Source: Prevotella sp. (GTDB lineage Bacteria > Bacteroidota > Bacteroidia > Bacteroidales > Bacteroidaceae). Taken from it: DNA of 36,680 bases. The translations under genes were made by a program, and so were the position numbers. Shown piece after piece: positions 17,163 through 25,400 of this stretch. The notes under the pieces were generated by a model. It had not been told where the DNA came from. It made no database searches and saw only the letters and a list, made by a program, of their open reading frames with translations. The DNA lies in contig JALEWR010000125.1 in NCBI GenBank assembly GCA_022783515.1, forward strand, positions 1-36,680. The letters run 5' to 3'. Numbering within the stretch: the first letter of the stretch is position 1; the number at the start of each line of letters is the position of its first letter.

Positions 17163-18929
17163 TTAATTGAGCATGAAATTCATTTCTGCCTCTTCGTCTT
17201 TGAAAATAAAGTGTGCCAGTTGGTTGATGTTCATGCGAAGAGCCTCGGGGTTGGGTTCGTCTGTTTGTCTTACCTTTCCCCGTGCCATCACATAATAAGC
17301 ATTGTTGATGGGTAAATCGTTGTCGTCTTCCACTCTGATGACGCAGCTTTCTGAAGGATGGGCAGCAGCATAGAGTCTTAACGCCTCGTAAGCATTGATG
17401 ATGCGAATCATGCCTTGCAGAGGTTGCTCGTGTAGCGAACAGTCTTCGCCTGCCAATTGGATGTCTTCCTGTATGATGTCCCATCCGTTGCGGTCGTGCA
17501 ACACAATGCAGTTTTTGCTACGTTGCAGTTGGTCGAACGCCTCGAATGTCATCTTTTCGGCTCCTTCGGCAATCTTCTTTACCTTTATTTCCCGGGCATA
17601 TCCGCATCGTTCATACCAGTTATAGAGCCATTCTTCCGCAGGAATGAGTAGGGCGAAAGCCATATTTTTATAGTACATGTTAATATGAGCTTGCTGCATC
17701 AGGTTGTCGCCGATGCCCTGTTCGCGATAGTCGGGATGGGTGCTTACACCACTGACATAACCCACCGGCACCTCTTTTTGATGATAAAGCAAGGTATAAG
17801 GCAAGGTTTGCAGAGCCGCCACAACCTTCTTTTCGAGCTGACACACCACGTTGTAGTCGTGTTGGAACACCTTGTTGAAGTAGAGGTTGATAAAGGGTTC
17901 GGTGTCTTTGAATACCAGCTTCCACAACTCTCGTGTTTCTTGTTTGATTCTATCGTGATCTTCAAAAGCCTCCAACGGGTTTTTCTCCATGAGCGTACTC
18001 TTTTCCAACAATATGTCGGGGTAGTAGGATAGCTTGGCTTTTCTCAATCCTTCGCTACCCATATCCTCCTCGCGGTTGATGTAAAAGTATTGCTCGGGCA
18101 GGTGTTTCACAAACTCTTGATTGATGATGGTAAATGCCCCCTCATATTCTGTGTTGGCTTTTTCCACGCAAACGTCGAAGGTTGACCGGTTGATGGGGCA
18201 ACCATAGGTAAATGCCACCAGTTCGTTATCCACCCAGATGGTTCCTCCCACGAGCCCCAGCTCCTCCCATCGGTTGAAGGCTCTCGTCATCGATCGCATC
18301 TCAGGCGTGAGCGATTCGTCGGGAGTGTCTTGGTTGTTATCATCTTTCGACACCCTACGCCATGTACGTTCCAGTTCCAGACACTGCGGAATCATCTCCC
18401 GGGTGAGTGGCTTGTATTGGTATTGGGGATAAAGATTTTTGAACTTGTTGATATGGTTACGCTTGCTTTGGAGTTTCTTTCCCGAAAGGTTGATGAGCTT
18501 TTCGCGAGTATATAGGTAGTCGGCTGCATCTCTGTTTGTTTCCACCGTGAATTCGTCGGGAAAGTTTTCTTCTATCAGGTCGAGCATAAAATTGCACACA
18601 CCTTTCATCATAAAGGGGCTTCCCATTGCTATTGCGTCCTCTCGAATGGCTCTAAAGGCTTCTACCGAACACTCTTTGCAGGGTACCACCTTGTAGGTTC
18701 CATCTTCTTGCGGTTGAGGCTTGGGAATGGGCATCATATATGCCAATCTTCCGTTAAAGAGAAAACGGAAAACGAGATAATCGTTAACGATGGCATATTG
18801 TGTATTATATAAGAATTTCCAACTAATGAGATTGGCAAACGAGAGGTCGCAATTTTGGCGTTCACCCCATAAGGTGTAACTTTGTATTAACTCTCTGTCT
18901 GCTGTTCTGAGGTTCTTGAATTTTATCAT
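17163..18929 (-). CDS. DUF2156 domain fused to GNAT acetyltransferase with Eis-like C-terminus
   Basis: A 588-residue cytoplasmic protein of two usually separate halves. Residues about 1-311 match DUF2156, the aminoacyl-transferase-like domain related to the MprF C-terminus (start FKNLRTADRELIQSYTLWGE; later YFYINREEDMGSEGLRKAKLSY). Residues about 325-450 are a GNAT acyltransferase with the acetyl-CoA loop THPDYREQGIGDNLMQQAH and LYNWYERCGY. Residues 454-588 resemble the sterol-carrier-like C-terminal domain of Eis-type acetyltransferases. It has one continuous frame with no sign of a sequencing shift, so it appears to be a true fusion. Substrates are unknown; acyl or aminoacyl transfer to a lipid or small molecule is inference. 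A good promoter precedes it on the minus strand. Confidence 0.82.
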   Translation of the reverse strand: MIKFKNLRTADRELIQSYTLWGERQNCDLSFANLISWKFLYNTQYAIVNDYLVFRFLFNGRLAYMMPIPKPQPQEDGTYKVVPCKECSVEAFRAIREDAIAMGSPFMMKGVCNFMLDLIEENFPDEFTVETNRDAADYLYTREKLINLSGKKLQSKRNHINKFKNLYPQYQYKPLTREMIPQCLELERTWRRVSKDDNNQDTPDESLTPEMRSMTRAFNRWEELGLVGGTIWVDNELVAFTYGCPINRSTFDVCVEKANTEYEGAFTIINQEFVKHLPEQYFYINREEDMGSEGLRKAKLSYYPDILLEKSTLMEKNPLEAFEDHDRIKQETRELWKLVFKDTEPFINLYFNKVFQHDYNVVCQLEKKVVAALQTLPYTLLYHQKEVPVGYVSGVSTHPDYREQGIGDNLMQQAHINMYYKNMAFALLIPAEEWLYNWYERCGYAREIKVKKIAEGAEKMTFEAFDQLQRSKNCIVLHDRNGWDIIQEDIQLAGEDCSLHEQPLQGMIRIINAYEALRLYAAAHPSESCVIRVEDDNDLPINNAYYVMARGKVRQTDEPNPEALRMNINQLAHFIFKDEEAEMNFMLN

Positions 18930-18955
18930 AAAGGGTTATCCACTTGTAGTATATG

Positions 18956-18987
18956 CAAATTTATTGTTTTTTTGTTTGATAAACAAG
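18956..18987 (-). promoter_or_regulatory. Promoter for the DUF2156-GNAT gene
   Basis: Read on the minus strand: CTTG (18987-18984), 20-bp spacer, TAAATTTG (18963-18956). One mismatch from the Bacteroidota consensus. The start would be near 18949, leaving about 20 nt before the ATG. Confidence 0.6.
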
Positions 18988-19009
18988 GAGCTATATAGTT
19001 TATTTTTTT

Positions 19010-19017
19010 TACTTTTG
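19010..19017 (+). promoter_or_regulatory. Possible -7 element for pta
   Basis: TACTTTTG fits TAnnTTTG and lies about 68 bp before the pta ATG. The nearest TTTG boxes upstream (18971-18978) are about 31 bp away, too far for a standard -33. Confidence 0.4.
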
Positions 19018-19084
19018 CAATGTTGAAGTAGCAAAATGCTAACTTTATTGTTTCTCGTAACAAAAAGAAAGAAAAAATAACATC

Positions 19085-20119
19085 ATGGACTTATTACAAC
19101 AAATAGTTGAACGTGCCAAGAGCGACAAGCAACGCATTGTCTTGCCCGAAGCATCTGAAGAACGTACACTGAGAGCGGCAGATCGCGTGTTGGAAGACGA
19201 TATTGCCGACATCATTTTGATTGGAAACCCTAACGAAGTGCATAAGTTGGCTGAAGCATGGGGCTTGAAAAACATCGGTAAAGCCACCATCATCGATCCG
19301 CAGAACAATCCCAAGAGTGAGGAATATGCCCAACTCTTGACCGAGCTACGCAAGAAGAAGGGCATGACTTTGGATCAAGCTCGCGAGTTGGTAAAGAACA
19401 ACTTGTATCTCGGTTGTATGATTATTAAGACAGGCGGTGCCGACGGTCAGATTTCCGGTGCTTTGAGTACCACAGGCGATACCTTGCGTCCTGCCTTGCA
19501 AATCATCAAGTGTGCTCCCGGTATCACTTGTGTGAGCGGTGCCATGTTGCTCATTTGTCCTCATACAAAGTGTGGTGAGAATGGTGTTATTGTGATGGGC
19601 GACGTTGCTGTTACACCTGTTCCCGATGCCCATCAGTTGGCACAGATAGCCGTTTGTACGGCCGATACAGCTCGCAGTGTGGCCGGATTTGCCGATCCGC
19701 GTGTAGCTATGCTCAGCTTCTCTACCAAGGGTAGTGCTCAGCACGAAACAGTTGACAAGGTGGTTGAAGCCACTAAGTTGGCTAAGGCGATGGCTCCCAC
19801 ATTGAAGTTGGACGGTGAATTGCAAGCCGATGCAGCCCTTGTGCCTTCTATCGGACAAAAGAAAGCTCCGGGAAGTGCCATTGCCGGTAATGCCAATGTC
19901 TTGATTGTACCCAACTTGGAAGTAGGAAACATTGGTTACAAGTTGGCTCAACGCTTGGGCAACGCCATTGCCGTCGGCCCTATCTTGCAGGGTATTGCAC
20001 GCCCGGTTAACGATTTGAGTCGTGGCTGTACCGTCGACGAGATATATTATATGGTGGCAATCACCGCGTGTCAGGCACAAGATGCCAAACGTAAAAGCGA
20101 AGAAGAAAAACAGGAATAA
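19085..20119 (+). CDS. pta: Phosphate acetyltransferase
   Basis: Pta converts acetyl-CoA and phosphate to acetyl phosphate and CoA. This is the short 344-residue form that has only the PTA_PTB catalytic domain, without the N-terminal regulatory part of enterobacterial Pta. Family sequence is seen from end to end: RIVLPEASEERTLRAADRVL near the start, GGADGQISGALSTTGDTLRP, PDAHQLAQIAVCTADTARSV, and AGNANVLIVPNLEVGNIGYK with GPILQGIARPVNDLSRGC near the end. The ATG at 19085 follows an AT-rich leader. The acetate kinase gene lies 88 bp downstream on the same strand, completing the pathway, but a strong terminator lies between them. Confidence 0.97.
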   Translation: MDLLQQIVERAKSDKQRIVLPEASEERTLRAADRVLEDDIADIILIGNPNEVHKLAEAWGLKNIGKATIIDPQNNPKSEEYAQLLTELRKKKGMTLDQARELVKNNLYLGCMIIKTGGADGQISGALSTTGDTLRPALQIIKCAPGITCVSGAMLLICPHTKCGENGVIVMGDVAVTPVPDAHQLAQIAVCTADTARSVAGFADPRVAMLSFSTKGSAQHETVDKVVEATKLAKAMAPTLKLDGELQADAALVPSIGQKKAPGSAIAGNANVLIVPNLEVGNIGYKLAQRLGNAIAVGPILQGIARPVNDLSRGCTVDEIYYMVAITACQAQDAKRKSEEEKQE

Positions 20120-20133
20120 CAAGTAGACAGAAA

Positions 20134-20177
20134 GTGAGTCAATAGATAGTTCTCTGCCTATTGACTCACCTTTTTTA
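20134..20177 (+). terminator. Strong terminator between pta and ackA
   Basis: GTGAGTCAATAG pairs perfectly with CTATTGACTCAC (12 bp) around a 12-nt loop and is followed by CTTTTTT. It lies 14 bp after the pta stop, so most pta transcripts should end here or be attenuated before ackA. Confidence 0.85.
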
Positions 20178-20207
20178 TATATACATCAAAAATAAGTTTT
20201 TTCAATC

Positions 20208-21410
20208 ATGAAGATATTGGTATTGAATTGTGGAAGTTCGTCAATCAAGTACAAACTCTACAATATGGAAAATAAAGCAGTGTTGGCTGCCGGTGGAGTG
20301 GAACGCATAGGTTTGGACGAGGCTTTTATCAAAATCAGCTTGCCTAATGGGGAGAAAAAGAAGATTATGCATGACATGCCCGACCACAAGGAAGGGGTTA
20401 ACTTCGTGTTCCAATGCTTGCTCAATGATGAGTTTGGAGCCATTAAAGACTTGTCTGAAATTGACGCTGTGGGTCATCGTGTGGTGCAAGGTGGCGACAA
20501 ATTCTCTGACAGTGTTATTGTTGATGCAAGTGTAGAACAAGGAATAGAGGACCTTTGCGATTTGGCTCCTGTACACAACGCAGGCCACTTGCGTGGTATT
20601 CGTGCCGTTAACGCCTTGATGCCCGATACGCCTCAGGTAACGGTCTTCGACAATGCCTTCCACAGCACCATGCCCGCTCATGCTTATCTTTATGCAGTGC
20701 CTTACGAATTGTACGAAAAATATCACGTTCGCCGTTATGGCTTCCACGGCACCAGTCATCGTTATGTATCGCAGCGTGTATGCGACTATCTGGGCAAAGA
20801 CATCAAAACACAACGCATCATCACCTGTCATATAGGCAATGGAGCTAGCGTTTCTGCCATCAAGTTCGGTAAGTGTGTCGACACTTCTATGGGGCTCACT
20901 CCGCTGGAGGGTGTGATGATGGGTTCGCGTAGCGGTGATATCGACCCTTCTGCTGTTACTTTCCTTATGGATAAGTTGGGAAAGAAGCCACAAGAGATGG
21001 CAGATTTTTTGAACAAAGAGAGTGGTGTGTTGGGTATTACAGGCATTTCGAGCGATATGCGTGAAATAGAACAGGCTGCAGCCGAGGGCAACGAACGTGC
21101 TCAACTGGCGTTGGATATGTACAATTATCGCATCAAAAAGTATATCGGAGCCTACGCAGCTGCTATGGGTGGTGTAGATATCATCGTATGGACAGCAGGC
21201 GTTGGCGAAAACCAGACAGGCACTCGCCTGGATGCTTGCAGCGGCCTTGAGTTCTTGGGCATCAAAATCGACGCCGAGGCCAATAAGGTGCGTGGCGAAG
21301 AAGCCATTATTTCTACCCCTGATTCTAAGGTTACGGTATGTGTCATTCCTACTGATGAAGAGTTGGTTATTGCGAGCGATACCGAGCGTTTGGTAAAGGA
21401 GTTGAAGTAA
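20208..21410 (+). CDS. ackA: Acetate kinase
   Basis: AckA converts acetyl phosphate and ADP to acetate and ATP, the energy-yielding last step of acetate formation. All classical motifs are present over a normal 400 residues: LVLNCGSSSIKYKLY at the N-terminus, VGHRVVQGG, FDNAFHSTMP, RYGFHGTSHRYVS, CHIGNGASV, GLTPLEGVMMGSRSGDIDP, and WTAGVGENQ near the C-terminus. It follows pta, which supplies its substrate. The separating terminator implies either readthrough or an own promoter in the T-rich 20178-20207 stretch; no good TAnnTTTG box is visible there. Confidence 0.98.
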   Translation: MKILVLNCGSSSIKYKLYNMENKAVLAAGGVERIGLDEAFIKISLPNGEKKKIMHDMPDHKEGVNFVFQCLLNDEFGAIKDLSEIDAVGHRVVQGGDKFSDSVIVDASVEQGIEDLCDLAPVHNAGHLRGIRAVNALMPDTPQVTVFDNAFHSTMPAHAYLYAVPYELYEKYHVRRYGFHGTSHRYVSQRVCDYLGKDIKTQRIITCHIGNGASVSAIKFGKCVDTSMGLTPLEGVMMGSRSGDIDPSAVTFLMDKLGKKPQEMADFLNKESGVLGITGISSDMREIEQAAAEGNERAQLALDMYNYRIKKYIGAYAAAMGGVDIIVWTAGVGENQTGTRLDACSGLEFLGIKIDAEANKVRGEEAIISTPDSKVTVCVIPTDEELVIASDTERLVKELK

Positions 21411-21431
21411 GGGATAACATAATAGAGTATG

Positions 21432-21469
21432 AAAGGGGAGAGTATGTTGAGTCACATGCTCTCCTTTTG
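21432..21469 (+). terminator. Terminator after ackA
   Basis: An imperfect hairpin: GGAGAGTATGT pairs with ACATGCTCTCC with one G-T wobble, extended by an A run on the left and TTTTGTTT on the right. It begins about 20 bp after the ackA stop. Confidence 0.75.
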
Positions 21470-21740
21470 TTTGTCACAACTTATCTCCTACTTGTAGAAA
21501 CAGCGGAGCCGATCGAACATACTTAGAAGTGGCTTGTTGGCATTTTCCTCACCTAAATGTTGCAGGATTGAAAAATTGTGAATGCCAATCGTCAATAATA
21601 CAAAACATTTAATTAAATTTGTCTGTTAGTAAATAGCAGCTGAATATTATTGTCATTTATTGCTTCTCAAATATAAATGTACGATATATTTTTATGCTTT
21701 ATTTTACAACAAGTGTTTGATAAGACAATGGGCAGAATCA

Positions 21741-21860
21741 AGCTTGCTTGAACTATGCCGGGCAAAACGAGTTGGTGAGCTTGCGGCGAGTTGGTGAGCT
21801 TATGGCGAGTTGATGAGTTTGCGATGATAGTCATAAACGCACTTTTTGAGAAACGAAAAA
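21741..21860. repeat. Intergenic repeat element with triple 19-bp tandem
   Basis: Three units of gagttggtgagcttgcggc and variants lie back to back at 21769-21787, 21788-21806 and 21807-21825. They are flanked by CTTGAACTATGCC (about 21747-21760) on the left and ACGCACTTTTTGAGAAACGA (from about 21837) on the right. Both flanks have close matches in the element at 1718-1870, where only a short centre separates them. Confidence 0.7.
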
Positions 21861-21915
21861 GAGCGGTTGATAGTATTTCTTGTCTCGGAGAGAAGTAATT
21901 ATTTGTATATATATG

Positions 21916-22350
21916 ATGGATATTCAAGCAGAAATAAAGCAGATAGGGAAGAAACATTCCACTATAGCACCCCAAACCATTCGGCTCAATACACAGGAGC
22001 AGGAATTGTCATTACGCGACCTCATCTTGCTCGTTGTGGAACAGCAAGTGGGGCAATTCAACGGCAAAACGAGGAATGAAGATGAGGACGGAACGGCGAA
22101 AACACCTGCCGCAGATTATCTTTCGTTGCTAAGCACCACAGGGAAAGTGGGATTTGGAGGAGTGTATAATCACACACAAGCCGACTTGAAACAAGCTCAA
22201 GACAATGCCTTGCAGGCTTTTGAAGATGGCTTGTATGCTGTGTTTTGCAACGACGAACCCTTGGAGAGTTTAAGCGACAGCGTATCGCTCGTACCCACTC
22301 CCCGCTTCACATTCGTACGACTTACATTTCTTACAGGAACTTTATGGTAA
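21916..22350 (+). CDS. Small protein of unknown function upstream of the DUF4132 gene
   Basis: About 144 residues from ATG 21916 (an ATG at 21913 is equally possible; earlier in-frame codons look like leader). It is soluble with no signal peptide or membrane segment. Three blocks stand out: IRLNTQEQELSLRDLILLVVEQQVGQFNGK (about 20-50; first part strand, then helix), DLKQAQDNALQAFEDGLYAVF (about 98-118), and TPRFTFVRLTFLTGTLW at the C-terminus. This block pattern resembles small proteins encoded next to DUF4132 genes in other phyla; that comparison is from memory and unverified. It ends 89 bp before the DUF4132 gene on the same strand, so a shared transcript and partnership are likely. Confidence 0.7.
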   Translation: MDIQAEIKQIGKKHSTIAPQTIRLNTQEQELSLRDLILLVVEQQVGQFNGKTRNEDEDGTAKTPAADYLSLLSTTGKVGFGGVYNHTQADLKQAQDNALQAFEDGLYAVFCNDEPLESLSDSVSLVPTPRFTFVRLTFLTGTLW

Positions 22351-22439
22351 GTGGCAACAACGAAAACGCATCAAATATTTCCTGCAATTTTCATACAACT
22401 CCTAAAAAACATTTCCATTAACTTAACAAAACAAAATAT

Positions 22440-25400
22440 ATGGACAATCCGGCATTAAACCAGTATGTTTCTTTTGAAAACGCTACTCATTCACTTTCAT
22501 CCCGTATTCTGCAACGTATTAAGCAGTCTGACCTCTCTTCTCAGGCAAAAAACTTGGGTAAAGCCTTGTTCTCGGAATATAAGACACCCTATGGATATGA
22601 ATCGGACATCATTGAAGTTGATAACGACAAGTTCAAAGCCATCGCCCCTCTTTTCATGGATATCGATTGGAACGATGCCAAGCATTTCGAACTTCTCACC
22701 TTTCTTTATGGCGAAACCTATGCTCCTTATATGGTGAAGGCGTGGGCAGAGTTTCCCCATCTGATGTATCAACGTGATTATGAACGCCGTTCGTTCAGGG
22801 CACCTCATTCAAAAAATATTATCCTTGCCAATCAATTAGTTTTTCTAATGTTTGCCGCCGGACATTGGTACAGCCTTGATTATGAAGATAAACGCCGTTT
22901 CTTGTTGCCACCTGCCGAAGCCATGCGATATGGCAATAACTTGCATAATAAGAGTTTTGTCTTGCCCGTTGCCAAGATGATAGACGACGGACAGACCGAC
23001 CTGCTGCAATTGGCAGAAAACATTATATACGGCAAAGACGAGGTTGGCAAGGTGTCAGACTTTCTCATTCGTGTGCTGTTGGCATCCCAAAAGCCGGAAT
23101 GTTGGCAGTTGGTGGGACAACTCCTCACCTCGGCACAACGCCAAGAAGGCTTGCGACAAACCATCATGGAGTCGGTAGACGAGTATTCCTGCAAGGAAGC
23201 ATTCCGCTATATCATCGACTTGGTGGTGAGAGAAAAGCTCACTCGTTTTTCTTCCGTGGTGCGGGCGATTGACGTATGGATGGGTATGGGCTTCGAGGCT
23301 GATAAGGAAAGCACCGTTCGCCGCATCTTCACGATGACAAGCGAATGGCTGGTAGACGAACAGGGAGCGTATAAAGTCCTGCAAGAAATGACCGATGAGA
23401 GCGACAATCTTGTGCTTTACACCGCCCTATGGGTTATCTCCATGACCGATGTGATGCTGGTTTTGGATTACATAGAGGCGATGCTGAAAATGAAAAGCAA
23501 GCAAAAGCAATGCTTGGCATTATACTTTGCGAGAGAAACAAAGATGACTGTTGTCATTGATACTGCTTGTAGAATAGCCCTTGAGCAGCCCTCACTCGAA
23601 GTACTTTCATTCGTTATTGGGATGTTGCGAAGCACTCTTGAATACGAAAAACCTGCAGACAGAGGAAATGAACAGCTGTTTGATAAGATGTTGAACATTG
23701 CCAATGGCATCGAAGTGAAGCAAAAAGATTTTGAGGGATTGGTGTTTGGTTGGACCAACAGTTGCTTTAAAAAAGAAAATTTGCTGCATGTGACCTACCT
23801 GGTGGCTGGTGATAACGAGACAAACATCACAAAAATACTCGACCGATTCGACGAACTTTCTTCTGATTTGCGTTGGCAAATCGTGAGAAACTTATACGGC
23901 GATTGGTCAGCATACGCTTACAACGACAGTGCCATGCGTCTTGAGACCGACGGAATGCCTCCAATCAAGCCTTTGCAGCGTTCGTTTGCCTTCCGTCTTA
24001 TCAACGATAGGGGTGTTTCGCAGCAAGCCACGGGCTTCAAGGTGCTGCAAAACTGCACACTCACCGATGAAGAGGTCTTCGGTATGGAGTCGCTCTATAC
24101 GCGTAAGGGGCAGGATTTCCGCCGTGAATTGAGCAAATTGATGTTGCAGCAAGACGACAAACGTCTGAAGACAGTTATTGAACATCTGTTGGAATCGGGC
24201 AATGTTGATCAGCGGGCGGGCGGACTCGACTTGCTGGCTACCTTGCATAACGCCAAACGAATGACCGGTTTCATGGAGCAAAAGGTAGCGGAATACAGGG
24301 CAAGACCCAAGCTGTCGAAAAATGAAACGGTGTTGCTCGACCGCATTTCCACTGTCGAAGGTACGACAGCCGAGGTGCTTTCTGCCGAAAACGGATATGG
24401 TGTGTACAACCCCAAGAACACGACACCGTGGTCGCTCCCAACGATTGACGAAGCTGGAATATATGCCCAACGCACCACTTCCGGCAAGAACACGGGATTG
24501 ATAGGTAAGATGAAAACGGCTTTGGGCATTCATTCGCCCAATTATGGATTGTCCAAATCGATAGAAGACATCAAGAAAGAAATCGACAGATTAGTTATAC
24601 TCTACAACGAAAACAAAAACTATGAATATGAATGTGAGGAGTATGACGGACGCAAAACAATGGTTTTGCTGGGCAACACCTTCGGTTATAAGGTAAGACA
24701 GCATAAACAGCTCACACCCCAAGAACGTTTTGAGGCCTTCCCCTTGTACGAAGTGTGGGAAGAATGGTATCAGTCGACAGGGTTGGATGCCTGCGACCTC
24801 TTCATTCTGACGCTCTTAGATGAAATGGACCATAATACTTTTAAGAAATATCTTCAGCAATACGTCCTCCCCAACGATGAGTTGTATCCCAAGATGGGCA
24901 GTTATCGCTGGAATAATCCGATAAGAATCATTATGAAGGCTTTGGCAGATTATCATGTATTTGAAGACAAGACCAACTTCCTCATTGATTTGTCGTGCGA
25001 CATTTATCGGAATCTGCCTCAAGACATCATCTACTATAAGGATAATGAAAGATATTATTATAATGGTGTGCAACGCACCTCCGGTTGGCAGGATAATGTG
25101 TTAATGACAACTTTTATAAAGAGAATAGATGAGGAAAAGATAACGGAGGAGCAGGCTTGGAAACTCTGGAACATCTACCGGTTCATTCAGTTTACCGGCC
25201 ATGAGGATGTGGCAAAACACCATTTTCCGCCACTTGAGATTGCCGCCATATGCTATCAGGCAGGACGCATCACCCAAGACGAAATGACAGAGGTGTTGTT
25301 GGTGGTTGACAATCTGAGAGATGCGACCAACAGAAAACGATATGAGCATTATTATCGCAATTGGGTTTTCGAGCGTTTTTCTTTCATCCGCGACTTTATC

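Larger units (their letters stand above)
21411..21915. other. Intergenic region between ackA and the DUF4132 module
   Basis: No gene in about 505 bp. It holds the ackA terminator (21432-21469), an AT-rich stretch with a TAAATTTG box near 21614 that lacks a -33 partner, and a repeat element (21741-21860). Confidence 0.6.

Noticed and set aside
19346-20122. 258-codon open frame on the minus strand across pta
   Set aside because: Antisense shadow of pta; rich in T, S, C and H without motif or signal peptide.
20241-21455. 404-codon open frame on the minus strand across ackA
   Set aside because: It mirrors ackA codon structure and has no recognisable domain, while all acetate kinase motifs are on the plus strand.
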